Shown here: in pieces, positions 47,889-57,695 of the stretch
Layout of the letters: the number at the start of each line of letters is the position of its first letter
Numbering within the stretch: position 1 is the first letter of the stretch
NCBI RefSeq assembly: GCF_003336675.1
Contig: NZ_QPII01000004.1
Coordinates: 186,001-250,000 of the forward strand
Source of the DNA: Billgrantia montanilacus
GTDB taxonomy: Bacteria > Pseudomonadota > Gammaproteobacteria > Pseudomonadales > Halomonadaceae
Direction: 5' to 3'
DNA length: 64,000 nucleotides
Notes under the pieces: model-generated
Databases searched by the model: none
Told to the model about the DNA's origin: nothing
What the model saw: the letters and a program-made list of their open reading frames with translations, nothing else
Translations under genes and position numbers: made by a program

Positions 47889-48236
47889 ATGTCACTCATG
47901 GAAGCCCTGCATTGGCGCTATGCTGCCAAGCGCATGAATGGAAAGAAGGTGCCCCGGGATACGCTCGATACCATCCTCGAAGCCGCACGTCTGGCGCCGT
48001 CGTCCTACGGCCTCCAGCCCTACAGCGTGCTGGTGGTGGAAGACTCAACGGTGCGTGAGCGAATCCGACGCGCTGCATGCGACCAGCCCCAGGTCAGTGA
48101 ATGCTCTCAACTGCTGATCTTCGCCGCCTGGACCGAGGTGGATGGTCGGCACGTGGATGAGCTGGTCTCATTGATGGCTGATGCGTCTATACGCTGCCTT
48201 CCTTCTCGACCAACCGTACGTGAGCTTCACCGATGA
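47889..48236 (+). pseudogene. nitroreductase-family protein, C-terminal truncation
   Basis: 115 residues against about 200 normally. MSLMEALHWRYAAKRMNGKK and LDTILEAARLAPSSYGLQPY (FMN-binding) are intact, and homology continues to VDELVSLMAD at about 48180. The following residues do not belong to the family and the frame soon ends. The FMN site is incomplete, so activity is unlikely. From 48237 to 48452 there is no gene, only two hairpins. Confidence 0.75.
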
Positions 48237-48250
48237 AGCTCTTGTTTTGG
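48222..48250 (+). terminator. intrinsic terminator after truncated nitroreductase
   Basis: GAGCTTCA-CCGA-TGAAGCTC (48222-48241) then TTGTTTTGG. The hairpin overlaps the last codons of the broken frame. Confidence 0.6.
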
Positions 48251-48345
48251 AAGTTTCACGCAGCTTCAGGTTCAGGCGGCCAGGCGCGTATATGGCGAGG
48301 AAACCCATCCAGTGAACACGCTCTCTGAAGCGAACGGTTGCTGAC

Positions 48346-48369
48346 GAAGCACGGTGCTTCTTTATTTAT
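48346..48369 (+). terminator. second intrinsic terminator-like hairpin
   Basis: GAAGCA-CGG-TGCTTC (48346-48360) followed by TTTATTTAT, upstream of the LysR gene. Confidence 0.5.
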
Positions 48370-48452
48370 CTGCTATCTTTCATTTCCAGTCGGGATGCGT
48401 GTTTCGTTGATACATAATAAACACAGTCCCTTATTTATAGCGGATTATTATA

Positions 48453-49322
48453 ATGCTTGATCTATTGCTGCTCCGTAGTTTCGTAACGATCGTCGAGGAG
48501 GGCAGTTTCACTGCCGCGGCCAACCGATTGCATCTTACCCAGCCTGCGATCAGTGGGCATCTGCGCCGCCTGGAATCACAGCTGGGCAAGCCGCTGCTGC
48601 AGCGAACGACGCGAAGTTTCCAATTGACCCCGGACGGAGAGAGTCTGCTGAGCTATGCCCGAGCAATGCTGACTCTCAATCGAGATGCCATAGCGCAGCT
48701 TGCGAGTTCGTCCTTTCATGGCTGCCTGCGTCTGGGAGTAGCTGAGGATCTTGCCCATGAGCGGCTAATGAAGACACTAAAGCGCTTTACGAAGCGTCAC
48801 TCTCTGGCAAGCATCGAGGTGCGCGTTGGCATTCCATCGGACTTGCTGGCCTCCATGCGCCAAGGGCACCTCGATATGGTATTGGGGGCGCAGTGCGGAG
48901 AGCAGGACACTGGCATCTGTCTTTGGCGGGAGCCGCTGGTCTGGGCCTGGGCCGAGGACGAACCCTGGGAGCTTCCTTCGCCGCTGCCCCTGGCACTTTT
49001 CCCCGAGCCATGCCCGTATCGGGAAATCGCCCTGGCGCAATTGGCGATGGCGGGAATCGTTCAGCACACCGTCGTGCTGTGCATGAGTGGTGCTGGCATG
49101 CGCGCCGCCGCCGCCAGCGGTTTTGCCATTGCTCCCATGCCGGTCAGCCAGCTGGGGCCGGGGCTGGTCGCTCTTTCATCCGAGCATGGGCTGCCATCGC
49201 TGCCGGATGCCGAGGTCAGGTTGATCACTGAGGATAGCGCCGATGAGCAGGGGTTGCTGGCGGTATTGACGGATGCCCTGGTCACCGAGCTGGCTCCGGC
49301 GCGGATGGTCGAGACGGCCTGA
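48453..49322 (+). CDS. LysR-family regulator
   Basis: 289 residues. HTH 1-60 (MLDLLLLRSFVTIVEEGSFT, LTQPAISGHLRRLESQLGKP). The effector domain is short but complete. The upstream 90 bases are AT-rich and the ATG sits inside TATAATG with no good ribosome site, so expression may be low or partly leaderless. No divergent partner: the upstream neighbour is a broken nitroreductase. Confidence 0.85.
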   Translation: MLDLLLLRSFVTIVEEGSFTAAANRLHLTQPAISGHLRRLESQLGKPLLQRTTRSFQLTPDGESLLSYARAMLTLNRDAIAQLASSSFHGCLRLGVAEDLAHERLMKTLKRFTKRHSLASIEVRVGIPSDLLASMRQGHLDMVLGAQCGEQDTGICLWREPLVWAWAEDEPWELPSPLPLALFPEPCPYREIALAQLAMAGIVQHTVVLCMSGAGMRAAAASGFAIAPMPVSQLGPGLVALSSEHGLPSLPDAEVRLITEDSADEQGLLAVLTDALVTELAPARMVETA

Positions 49323-49421
49323 AGTCATCACCAACGAGTCGTATGGCCTGTCGATTCATCGTGCCGCCGTTCGATCTCTCATCAGGCAGCCATGAGGCTG
49401 CGCTTACCAGGAGACATTGCC

Positions 49422-49781
49422 ATGCAATACATGCTGATGTGCTGTATCGACGAGGCGCTTTGGAGCGGCCTGCCCGATGCCGAGCGCGACTCGGTCATGA
49501 ACGATTACCACGCCCTGATCCAGGAGATGGTCACCAGCGGCCACTACCGTGGCGGCGCCCGACTGCAGTCGGTGGACAGTGCCACCACGTTGCGCGAGCA
49601 GAACGGCAAGGTGGTGACACTGGACGGCCCCTTCGCCGAGAGCCGCGAACAGCTGGGCGGTTTCCATGTGGTGGAGTGTAGCGATCTGGACGAGGCGCTG
49701 GCGCTAGCCCGACGCATCCCGCCGCTACGGGTCGGCGGCTCGGTCGAGGTGCGACCGGTGGACCCCGCCTATCGGCTGTGA
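49422..49781 (+). CDS. YCII/DGPF-domain protein
   Basis: 119 residues. MQYMLMCCIDEALWSGLPDA and the diagnostic DGPFAESREQLGGFHVVEC. DGPF proteins are the standing partners of ECF42 sigma factors. Nine bases before the sigma gene. Fold is a small YCII-type enzyme-like barrel; catalytic role unknown. Confidence 0.9.
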   Translation: MQYMLMCCIDEALWSGLPDAERDSVMNDYHALIQEMVTSGHYRGGARLQSVDSATTLREQNGKVVTLDGPFAESREQLGGFHVVECSDLDEALALARRIPPLRVGGSVEVRPVDPAYRL

Positions 49782-49790
49782 GGGACCTGG

Positions 49791-51038
49791 GTGAACCTGG
49801 ACGATCTCTATCGCCGCGAATATGGCCGTGTGCTGGCCAGCCTGATTCGCCGGTTCGGTCACTTCGAGCTGGCCGAGGACGCCGTGCAGGCGGCCTTCGA
49901 GGCGGCGATGGTGCAGTGGCCGGCCCAGGGCTGGCCACCGAACCCGACCTCGTGGCTGATCTCCACGGCCCGCCACAAGGTGGTCGACCAGTTGCGTCAT
50001 CAGCAGATGCGCGAGCGCAAGAGCGACGAACTGCGCCAGCACCTGGCGCTGTTGCTCGAGCGCGACCTCGAAGCCGAGCCGCTCGACAGCCTGCGCCTTG
50101 TCTTCGCTTGCTGCCACCCGGCCCTGGCGCGACCCGCCCAGGTGGCGCTGACGCTACACACCCTGGGCGGGCTGCGTACCGAGGAGATCGCCCGTGCCTT
50201 CATGGTGCCAGTGCCGACCCTGGCCCAGCGGCTGGTGCGGGCCAAGGCCAAGATTCGCGACGCAGGCATTCCCTTCGAGGTGCCCGACGACACGGCCCTG
50301 GGCGAGCGCCTGGAGTCGGTGCTGGCGGTGATCTACCTGATCTTCAACGAAGGCTATGCGGCAAGCTTCGGCGACGACTGGGTGCGTGGCGACCTCTGCG
50401 CCGAGGCGATTCGCCTGGGACGCATGCTGGTGCGGCTGCTGCCGGCAGAGCGCGAGGCGCGTGGCCTGTTGGCGCTGATGCTGCTACACCATGCCCGGCG
50501 CGACGCCCGTACCGACGATAGCGGCGATATCGTCCTGCTGGAGGACCAGGACCGCTCGCGCTGGGACCGGGAAGCGATCGAGGAGGGGAGTGCCCATGTC
50601 CAGGTAGCGCTGCGTGGTGGTGTGCCCGGCGGCTACGCGGTGCAGGCCGCCATTGCCGCGCTGCACGCTCAGGCGCTGACGCCGGCAGAGACCGACTGGC
50701 GTCGCATCGCCTCGCTCTACAGCCTGCTTTATGCCATCCAGCCCACACCGGTAGTGGCACTCAACCGGGCCGTGGCAATCGCCATGGCCGATGGGCTGGA
50801 AGCAGGCCTCGAGCTACTCGAGAAAATCCACCTGCCCGACTATCACCTGTTGCCGGCGACACGCGCCGATCTGCTGCGTCGGCTGGGCCGCCATGGCGAG
50901 GCCGCCGAGTATTACCGCCAGGCGCTGAACCTGGCGACCCAGGGGGCCGAGCGGCGTTTTCTCGAACGCCGTCTGAAAGAGGTGCTGGCGAACGCCGCCG
51001 ATGTCGATTTGCCGCTGGCTGGCTCGAAAGGGGGATGA
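49791..51038 (+). CDS. ECF42-type sigma factor with TPR-like C-terminus
   Basis: 415 residues, much longer than an ordinary ECF factor. Sigma-2 at 1-70 ([32 protein letters not shown]), sigma-4 at about 115-170 ([20 protein letters not shown]), then a helical C-terminal domain of about 230 residues ([36 protein letters not shown]). This is the ECF42/DUF6596 build, where the extension replaces an anti-sigma factor. GTG start at 49791 after GAGGGA. Confidence 0.92.
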   Translation: MNLDDLYRREYGRVLASLIRRFGHFELAEDAVQAAFEAAMVQWPAQGWPPNPTSWLISTARHKVVDQLRHQQMRERKSDELRQHLALLLERDLEAEPLDSLRLVFACCHPALARPAQVALTLHTLGGLRTEEIARAFMVPVPTLAQRLVRAKAKIRDAGIPFEVPDDTALGERLESVLAVIYLIFNEGYAASFGDDWVRGDLCAEAIRLGRMLVRLLPAEREARGLLALMLLHHARRDARTDDSGDIVLLEDQDRSRWDREAIEEGSAHVQVALRGGVPGGYAVQAAIAALHAQALTPAETDWRRIASLYSLLYAIQPTPVVALNRAVAIAMADGLEAGLELLEKIHLPDYHLLPATRADLLRRLGRHGEAAEYYRQALNLATQGAERRFLERRLKEVLANAADVDLPLAGSKGG

Positions 51039-51079
51039 GGCCTCCGGCCTACCCCAGACATCATTCAGGAGACATTCCC

Positions 51080-51442
51080 ATGAGCTACGTCGATGGTTTC
51101 GTATTGCCGGTTCCCGAAGAGAACCTCGAGGCGTATCTGGACATGGCCCGGCGGGCCGGCGAGGTCTGGCGCGAGCACGGCGCGCTGGAGTACGTGGAGT
51201 GTGTGGCCGACGACGTCAAACCGGGGGAGCACACTTCCTTTCCCCAGAGCGTCAAGCTTGAGCCGGGAGAGACGGTCATCTTCTCCTGGATCCTCTACCC
51301 CTCGCGCGAAGAGCGCGATCGCATCAATGCCAAGGTGATGGAGGACCCGCGCATGGCCGACATGATGGATCCTGCCAACCACCCGTTCGATGGCAAGCGC
51401 ATGATCTGGGGCGGATTTCGAGAGGTGCTGAGGTTGCCCTAG
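51080..51442 (+). CDS. DUF1428 family protein
   Basis: 120 residues: MSYVDGFVLPVPEENLEAYL, then ECVADDVKPGEHTSFPQSVK and the ending NHPFDGKRMIWGGFREVL, all diagnostic of DUF1428 (ABM-like fold). Function unknown. It lies 41 bases after the ECF42 gene and belongs to the same unit. GGAGA precedes the ATG. Confidence 0.9.
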   Translation: MSYVDGFVLPVPEENLEAYLDMARRAGEVWREHGALEYVECVADDVKPGEHTSFPQSVKLEPGETVIFSWILYPSREERDRINAKVMEDPRMADMMDPANHPFDGKRMIWGGFREVLRLP

Positions 51443-52716
51443 ACCAGCCATGCCACGGACATGCCCGCGACTGCCGATGCGACCATGGGGCCGACGATAC
51501 TACGGGTCAGGCTGCCGGTACCCCTGGTCAGGGTCAGCACCACCTTGAACAGGTTGTTCATCGATACCGCAAGCACGATGCCCAGTACGGCGGTGGAAGG
51601 CTCGATGATGTACGTGGCCATGCGGCTCAGAGACAGGGTAACGGCATGCACATCGGCGATGCCGGAGACCACGGCCAGCAGGTAGACGCCGGCGTCGCCG
51701 AGCCATGCGTGCAGCCACTCGCCCACCACCATGACCACCGCTAGCAGGGCACCGAGTAGCAGCGCGGCACGTAGTTCCAGGGGGTTCTGGGTCATCGGCC
51801 GATCGGCCTTGAGGTTGCGGCGGTGTCGGCGCCATAGCCACCATGCCGGCAGGTAGAGAGTCGCGCCCATGGCAGCGAGTGGCGCCGCCAGTTGCGGCAG
51901 CAGCGCGGGGCCTAGCAAGGCGGCATAGAGCAAGATACGCGGCAGCATGGTGCCACAGGCCAGAAGAATACCAGCGGCGAGCATCGGGGCGAGCTGGGGC
52001 TCACGCTGAGACTGGCGGGCATATTGCAGTGTCAGGGCAGTTGAGGAACTCAAGCCGGCGAACAGTCCGGTAAACAGGATGCCCTTCTCGGTGCCGCCGA
52101 TTCGTACGGCGAAATAGCCGATGAACGAGATCGACGCGATCAGTACCACCAGCCACCAGATCTCCTGGGGATTGAGTACGCCGCCGGGGCCCATATCCTC
52201 GTTGGGCAGCAGCGGTAGCATTACAACGCTGATCAGCAGCAGCTTGAGGCCGGCGTCGAGCTCGTTGGCTTGCAGCTTGTTGAGTAGGCCATGAATCTCG
52301 CGCTTGTTGTCGAGAATCAGTGCCGTGACGACTGCACAGGCCGTGGCCAGGATGATGTCCACCGCTACCGCCAGGGCACCGAAGCAGAACGTCAGAAGCA
52401 GCCCGATCAGGCCGGTAATGCTGTAGTCCTGGCTCTGCTCCATGCGGGCCCGGTAGCCGACCAGGGCGATGATCGCCACGGCCAGGAAAATCAATGGAAA
52501 GGCCCAGCGTGTAAGCACTTCTGACAGGAGGGCCGCCACGCCACCGAACAACCCTACCAAGGCATGGGTGCGAACGCCGGCCACTCGCTCACCGGCGTCA
52601 CGCTCGCGTGCAACCCAGCCCCGCTCGATGCCGATCAAGGTACCCAGCAACAGTGCTACTGCTAGCTCTACTAGCAAATAATTTTCAAAGAGAAAATCGT
52701 AGGCGATATCGTCCAT
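51439..52716 (-). CDS. MgtC/SapB-DUF4010 membrane protein
   Basis: 425 residues. MgtC-like N-terminal half (LAVALLLGTLIGIERGWVAR, GVRTHALVGLFGGVAALLSE) and DUF4010 C-terminal half (FTGLFAGLSSSTALTLQYAR, GIADVHAVTLSLSRMA). About 12 membrane helices. Role unknown; MgtC domains are tied to Mg2+ stress and ATP synthase control. The stop shares CTAG with DUF1428. The 265 bases to 52981 contain no convincing gene. Confidence 0.88.
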   Translation of the reverse strand: MDDIAYDFLFENYLLVELAVALLLGTLIGIERGWVARERDAGERVAGVRTHALVGLFGGVAALLSEVLTRWAFPLIFLAVAIIALVGYRARMEQSQDYSITGLIGLLLTFCFGALAVAVDIILATACAVVTALILDNKREIHGLLNKLQANELDAGLKLLLISVVMLPLLPNEDMGPGGVLNPQEIWWLVVLIASISFIGYFAVRIGGTEKGILFTGLFAGLSSSTALTLQYARQSQREPQLAPMLAAGILLACGTMLPRILLYAALLGPALLPQLAAPLAAMGATLYLPAWWLWRRHRRNLKADRPMTQNPLELRAALLLGALLAVVMVVGEWLHAWLGDAGVYLLAVVSGIADVHAVTLSLSRMATYIIEPSTAVLGIVLAVSMNNLFKVVLTLTRGTGSLTRSIVGPMVASAVAGMSVAWLV

Positions 52717-52981
52717 GGCGTTTCCTTCCGTGGAAAAACCTGCCTCCTCAGCATGGAGGGTTGTTCTTCACTATTCAAACTCAAGGTTTTCATGCGCCTG
52801 GCAGGGCGCGCCTGTTTTTGGGTGGCGACGTGCTCTCCAGCGTTTTCGTCGATAAGAGGCGCCACCTGCCGCACAGAATGAGTGCCTGGGCCATTTGATG
52901 CGCCGCATGGCGGAGTCCGCTCCCGGGTGCCATCCTGAGTGAACACCCCCTATAGCCGGACCCCGGTCATCGAGGAGGCTT

Positions 52982-53851
52982 ATGAGACTGCCACTGTTCT
53001 GGCGCTACCTGGCCATATTGTGTCTGGCTGGTCTGCTGCTTGGTGTGCACGCTGCCGGTGCCCGTGAGCTCGCCGCCGAGCCTGATGACATGGTCGAGGT
53101 CGAGATCGCGACCGTGGGCATGGCCGGATTCGGCGGCCCGCCGGTGGTGCTCTTGCGCGAGCCGGGTACACAGGATGTCATACCGATCTTCATCGGCCCC
53201 AACGAGGCGGGTGCCATTCTGCGTGGCCTGGGCGGGGAGCGAGCCCCGCGGCCCATGACCCATGAGCTGCTCGGTGATGTCCTCTCGGGCGTCGAGGTGA
53301 CGCTGGAGCGCATCTATGTCGATGCCATCGTCGACAATACCTTCCTCGGCATGCTGGAGCTGCGTGTCCAGGGCCGGGAGGAGACGGTGCGAATCGACAG
53401 CCGCCCCAGCGATGCCATCGCTCTGGCGCTGTATGCGGGAGCGAGCATTTATGTCGCGCCCCAGGTGCTGGAGGCGGCGCGGCAGATCGAGTACGAAGGG
53501 CTGGACGACCAGGTGGTGGCCGCGCTGGGTATCTCCGTGACCCCGGCGGACGACGACCTGCGCGAGGCGCTCGGCCTGCCCGATCGGGAGGGCGTGCTCG
53601 TCAGCGATACCCGCGGGCCAGCGGCTGAGGCCGGCATGGAACCCGGTGCCTTGATACTCGAGGTGAATGGCGAAATACCGACCACACCCATGCAGTTCCT
53701 CGACCTGGTGCGCGATACCCCCCGTGGCGAAGATGCCCTGCTGCGCTACTGGCAGGAGGGGGAAGAGCACGAGCTGGAGCTCTCCACCGAGGTGCCGCCA
53801 CCGCGCACGCTGCCGCGCGATCGTCGTGAGGCGCCCGGCATCCAGGCGTGA
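52982..53851 (+). CDS. exported bifunctional-nuclease-fold (DUF151) protein fused to a PDZ domain
   Basis: 289 residues. Signal peptide 1-28 (LFWRYLAILCLAGLLLGVHA). The BFN/DUF151 domain spans about 38-180: PIFIGPNEAGAILRGLGG, MTHELLGDVLSGVEVTLERI, SRPSDAIALALYAGASIYVA. The C-terminal PDZ is about 195-270 (GVLVSDTRGPAAEAGMEPGA, LILEVNG). Bifunctional nuclease proteins are normally cytoplasmic and single-domain; an exported BFN-PDZ is unusual. GAGGAGG precedes the start. Confidence 0.85.
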   Translation: MRLPLFWRYLAILCLAGLLLGVHAAGARELAAEPDDMVEVEIATVGMAGFGGPPVVLLREPGTQDVIPIFIGPNEAGAILRGLGGERAPRPMTHELLGDVLSGVEVTLERIYVDAIVDNTFLGMLELRVQGREETVRIDSRPSDAIALALYAGASIYVAPQVLEAARQIEYEGLDDQVVAALGISVTPADDDLREALGLPDREGVLVSDTRGPAAEAGMEPGALILEVNGEIPTTPMQFLDLVRDTPRGEDALLRYWQEGEEHELELSTEVPPPRTLPRDRREAPGIQA

Positions 53852-53872
53852 GTGCTGGAGGCTTGTAGCACT

Positions 53873-53901
53873 CCACCACCAGACGAACCGTCTGGTGGTG
53901 G
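53873..53901. terminator. hairpin between convergent BFN-PDZ and chemoreceptor genes
   Basis: CCACCACCAGACG-AAC-CGTCTGGTGGTGG, a 13-base perfect stem. It serves both convergent transcripts; no long T-run on either strand. Confidence 0.6.
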
Positions 53902-53925
53902 TCGGCTATCGGTTGAATGGAGGGT

Positions 53926-55683
53926 TTAGAAGGTTTCCCACTCTTCTTCGGTGGAGCGAGCCTGGCGCGGCTTTGGGTCCCTGGCAGGCCGTGGGAGTGC
54001 AGCGTGTTGGCCTGACGGTGTGCTATGCCTCCGCGTTTCCGTTTGGGCTGGTCCGTCTTCACCCAGCACGAAGGTCCCGATCAGGGCATTGAGGCTCTCT
54101 GCATGATGACGCATTTGAGTTGCGGCGGACGAGGTTTGTTGAACCATCGCCGCATTCTGCTGAGTCATGGTGTCCATTTCAGCCACGGCCGTATTGATCT
54201 GACCTATACCAGTATTTTGCTCCCGAGCACCGGCACTGATGTCGGCGATGACATCGGTAACCCGCGCGACGCTGTTGACGATCTCCTGCATAGTGGTGCC
54301 CGCCTGCTTGACGATGTTGCTTCCCTCCCGCGTATGCGAAACGGATGCGTCGATCAACGTCCGGATTTCCCGCGCTGCATCGCCGCTTCGACTGGCGAGG
54401 GTGCGCACTTCCTGGGCGACCACGGCAAAACCGCGACCGTGTTCGCCAGCCCGGGCTGCTTCAACCGAGGCGTTGAGCGCCAAGATATTGGTCTGGAAAG
54501 CAATACCATCGATCAGTGTAATAATCTCACTGATGCGACTGGCAGAAGTGTCGATATCAGTCATGGTGCGCTCGACACTCTTCATCGCGGTTTCCCCTTC
54601 GCGGGCCACCGATGCCGTAGATTGAACCAGCTGATTAGCCTGCTCGGCTGACTCCGTGCTGTGATTGACGGTCGCTGTGATCTCTTCCATGGAGGCTGAC
54701 GTTTCCTGCAGGTTGGCTGCGGCCTGCTCGGTACGTGTGGCCAGTTCATCGCTGCCTTGAGCAATTTCCTCTGCGGCCAGGTGTACACTGGTGGTGCGGC
54801 GGCGTACATCGAGCAGGGTCTCTTGCATCCGTGAAACGAAGGCATTGAACTGGGATGCCAGTTCGCCTATCTCGTTGCGACTCTCCACTTTCAGGCGACG
54901 AGTCAAGTCGCCTTCTCCCTTGGCAATGTTGCGCATAGCCTCGGCAGTGCGACGGATGGGCTGCACGGTTTTACGCACCAACCAGGTGGTCATAGCAGCG
55001 ACAATCAGAAAGATGAGAGTGCCGAGTAATGCCGAGGTGCCGATGGAGCTGCGTAGCTCGTTAGCGGCTCTCGCCTCGGCTCCCTCCATGGCGGCATCGA
55101 TATCGGTAACATAGACACCGGCGCCGATCATCCAGTCGAACTCTGGAACCTGAGCGGCGTAGGAGTACTTCGGCTCTATTGTATCAGTACCCGGGTATTC
55201 CCACGGATACTCATAATAGCCACCGCCTTGGCGGGCGACATCGATTAAATCGCGTATCAAGTAAGCCCCATCAGGTGTCTGCACACCGCTCATATCGGTG
55301 CCTTCGCGTTCGCGGCTATAAGGCAGCACGATGTTCGTGCCGTTATATTCGTAAGCAAAGATGTAATTGTCACCCTCAAAGCGAATGGCGCGGAGGATCT
55401 CGGCAGCGCGATCTCGTCTCTCGCTCTCATTCATTCCGCGATCCTGCAGGACTGGCTGTATGGCCGTACGGGCGCTCTCGACGACATCGCGCACGCCAGC
55501 CTGACGGGTCTCAATGAGGAGCTCGCGCTGCTGGGCAAGATTGGTGTGGCTGTCCTGGATCCGTCCGAAGGCATCGGCGATAACCAGGGCTGCAGTGGTC
55601 AGCAGCAACGGAATGAGTACCAGCGCGAGGATACGAGTCTGAAGACTGAATATGAATGAGGTCTTGCTTGGGGGTTCGGTCAT
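53926..55683 (-). CDS. sCache_2 methyl-accepting chemotaxis protein, copy A
   Basis: 585 residues. TM1 15-37; sCache_2 sensor 40-195 ([51 protein letters not shown]); TM2 near 210-230; HAMP; signalling domain 285-545 with the conserved tip [40 protein letters not shown]. The last residues EWETF match the CheR/CheB tether pentapeptide. The ATG at 55683 follows AAGGA. Likely ligand: a short carboxylate. Confidence 0.92.
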   Translation of the reverse strand: MTEPPSKTSFIFSLQTRILALVLIPLLLTTAALVIADAFGRIQDSHTNLAQQRELLIETRQAGVRDVVESARTAIQPVLQDRGMNESERRDRAAEILRAIRFEGDNYIFAYEYNGTNIVLPYSREREGTDMSGVQTPDGAYLIRDLIDVARQGGGYYEYPWEYPGTDTIEPKYSYAAQVPEFDWMIGAGVYVTDIDAAMEGAEARAANELRSSIGTSALLGTLIFLIVAAMTTWLVRKTVQPIRRTAEAMRNIAKGEGDLTRRLKVESRNEIGELASQFNAFVSRMQETLLDVRRRTTSVHLAAEEIAQGSDELATRTEQAAANLQETSASMEEITATVNHSTESAEQANQLVQSTASVAREGETAMKSVERTMTDIDTSASRISEIITLIDGIAFQTNILALNASVEAARAGEHGRGFAVVAQEVRTLASRSGDAAREIRTLIDASVSHTREGSNIVKQAGTTMQEIVNSVARVTDVIADISAGAREQNTGIGQINTAVAEMDTMTQQNAAMVQQTSSAATQMRHHAESLNALIGTFVLGEDGPAQTETRRHSTPSGQHAALPRPARDPKPRQARSTEEEWETF

Positions 55684-55855
55684 TCTGGGATTCCTTCTCA
55701 TATAAAGGGAAGCGGGACTGGGCGGGATACCCATGCTTAACTTCGACTGAGAAAGAAAAATCTGTAGATGTCAGACCGCCCCAAGGGTGTGGCTTGATGC
55801 CGCGGCTGCATGTGGGAATCGAACCAAGTGGTTTGTCTGCGCTCGGTAGCTGCGG

Positions 55856-55879
55856 GCGCCAGCCCTCCCTGGCTGGCGC
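55856..55879 (-). terminator. hairpin after chemoreceptor copy B
   Basis: GCGCCAGCC-CTCCCT-GGCTGGCGC, nine perfect pairs, seven bases past the stop. Placed between the two receptor genes, it suggests separate transcripts; no U-tract. Confidence 0.5.
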
Positions 55880-55886
55880 TGTCTCC

Positions 55887-57644
55887 TTAGAAGGTTTCCC
55901 ACTCTTCTTCGGCGGAGCGAGCCTGGCGCGGCTTTGGGTCCGTGGCAGGCCGTGGGAGTGCAGCGTGTTGGCCTGACGGTGTGCTATGCCTCCGCGTTTC
56001 CGTTTGGGCTGGTCCGTCTTCACCCAGCACGAAGGTGCCGATCAAGGAATCAAGGCGCTCGGCATGATGGCGCATTTCAGTGGCGGCCGAGGAGGTTTGC
56101 TGCACCATTGCCGCATTCTGTTGGGTCATGGTGTCCATTTCGGCCACGGCCGTATTGATCTGACCTATACCAGTATTTTGCTCCCGAGCGCCGGCACTGA
56201 TCTCCGCAATCACATCGGTCACTCGTGCAACGCTGTTGACGATCTCCTGCATGGTGGCACCAGCTTGTTTGACAATGGTAGTACCCTCCCGTGTATGCGA
56301 AACGGAAGCGTCGATCAACGTTCGTATTTCCCGCGCTGCATCGCCGCTTCGACTGGCGAGGGTGCGCACTTCCTGGGCGACCACGGCGAAACCGCGGCCA
56401 TGTTCACCGGCACGGGCGGCCTCAACCGAGGCGTTGAGCGCCAATATGTTGGTCTGGAAGGCGATGCCATCAATCAGCGTGATGATCTCACTGATGCGGC
56501 TGGCAGAAGTGTCGATATCGCTCATGGTGCGCTCGACACTCTTCATGGCGGTTTCCCCTTCCCGGGCTACCGATGCCGTGGATTGAACCAGTTGGTTTGC
56601 CTGCTCGGCTGACTCCGTGCTGTGGTTGACCGTCGCCGTGATCTCTTCCATGGAAGCAGACGTTTCTTGAAGGTTGGCTGCAGCCTGCTCGGTACGTGTG
56701 GCCAGCTCATCGCTTCCCTGGGCGATGTCGTCAGCCGCTTGATAGACACTACGTGTCCGGCTGCGAACATCTCGCAGGGTGTCCTGCATGCGTGAGGCAA
56801 AGGCATTGAATTGGTTGGCGAGCTCGCCTATTTCGTCTCGACTTTCCACGCTCAAACGGCGAGTCAGGTCGCCGCGGCCAAGGGCGATTTCACGCATGGC
56901 GTCAGCAGTACGGCGGATGGGATTAACGGTTCGACGCACCAGCCATATAGAAACTCCTGCCACCGCGGCAAAGATGAGGATGCCGAGCATGATGGAGGTG
57001 AAAATGGAATGCCTCAATTCCTCAGCGGCTCTGGCTTCCGCGCCTGCCATGGCGGCTTCGATATCGGTCACATAGACGCCAGCGCCCAGCATCCAGTCGA
57101 ACTCGGGCACGTTGACGGCATACGAGTACTTCGGCTCAATGCTATCGGTGCCTGGGTATTCCCAGGGATAGGAATAGTAGCCGCCGCCTTGACGGGCCAC
57201 GTCGATCAAGTCGCTGATGATATAGGCACCATCCGGCGCCTGGGTGCCGATCATGTTGGTACCCTCGCGCTCCGGCATGGGGGCGGTGACGACATTGAGC
57301 CCGTCGTATTGGTAGGCAAAGATATAGTTGCTGCCTTCGAAGCGGATCGCACGCAGGATTTCAGCGGCGTGCTCGCGCTTCCGGGCATCGCTCAGGCTGG
57401 AGTCCTGCAGGATGGGCTGGATTGCGGAGTGTGCGCTCTCCACCACATCACGCACCCCAGCCTGGCGTGTTTCGATGAGCAGCTGACGCTGGTATTCAAG
57501 GCTGGATTGGCTGTCCTGAATACGGCTAAAGGCATCGACTGCCACGAGCGTAGCGGCGGTAAGGAGCAGAGGGAGCAGAACCAGAGCCAGAAGTCGGGCC
57601 TGGAGGCTCGAGGCAAAGGTGGTCTTGCGGGGGGGCGAACTCAT
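55887..57644 (-). CDS. sCache_2 methyl-accepting chemotaxis protein, copy B
   Basis: 585 residues, the same length and plan as copy A. The sensor differs moderately ([40 protein letters not shown]), while the signalling domain and the last 50 codons are nearly identical even at DNA level. Ends in EWETF. ATG at 57644 with GAGG six bases upstream. A sigma-28-type promoter precedes it. Confidence 0.92.
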   Translation of the reverse strand: MSSPPRKTTFASSLQARLLALVLLPLLLTAATLVAVDAFSRIQDSQSSLEYQRQLLIETRQAGVRDVVESAHSAIQPILQDSSLSDARKREHAAEILRAIRFEGSNYIFAYQYDGLNVVTAPMPEREGTNMIGTQAPDGAYIISDLIDVARQGGGYYSYPWEYPGTDSIEPKYSYAVNVPEFDWMLGAGVYVTDIEAAMAGAEARAAEELRHSIFTSIMLGILIFAAVAGVSIWLVRRTVNPIRRTADAMREIALGRGDLTRRLSVESRDEIGELANQFNAFASRMQDTLRDVRSRTRSVYQAADDIAQGSDELATRTEQAAANLQETSASMEEITATVNHSTESAEQANQLVQSTASVAREGETAMKSVERTMSDIDTSASRISEIITLIDGIAFQTNILALNASVEAARAGEHGRGFAVVAQEVRTLASRSGDAAREIRTLIDASVSHTREGTTIVKQAGATMQEIVNSVARVTDVIAEISAGAREQNTGIGQINTAVAEMDTMTQQNAAMVQQTSSAATEMRHHAERLDSLIGTFVLGEDGPAQTETRRHSTPSGQHAALPRPATDPKPRQARSAEEEWETF

Positions 57645-57695
57645 TTGGGACCTCACGGGACGTTAAGCGAGCCTGGCGAAATGCAAGCACTACTA

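Noticed and set aside
48181..48300. Possible group II intron 3' end: the minus strand reads CACGTACGGTT after a hairpin, reminiscent of domain V
   Set aside because: The matching 5' strand of domain V (CCGTACGT) is missing, and the hairpin is better explained as an intrinsic terminator with a T-run.
52671..52946. Minus-strand frame of 91 codons overlapping the DUF4010 start
   Set aside because: No ribosome site, odd composition, and it runs through the first codons of a real gene in another frame.
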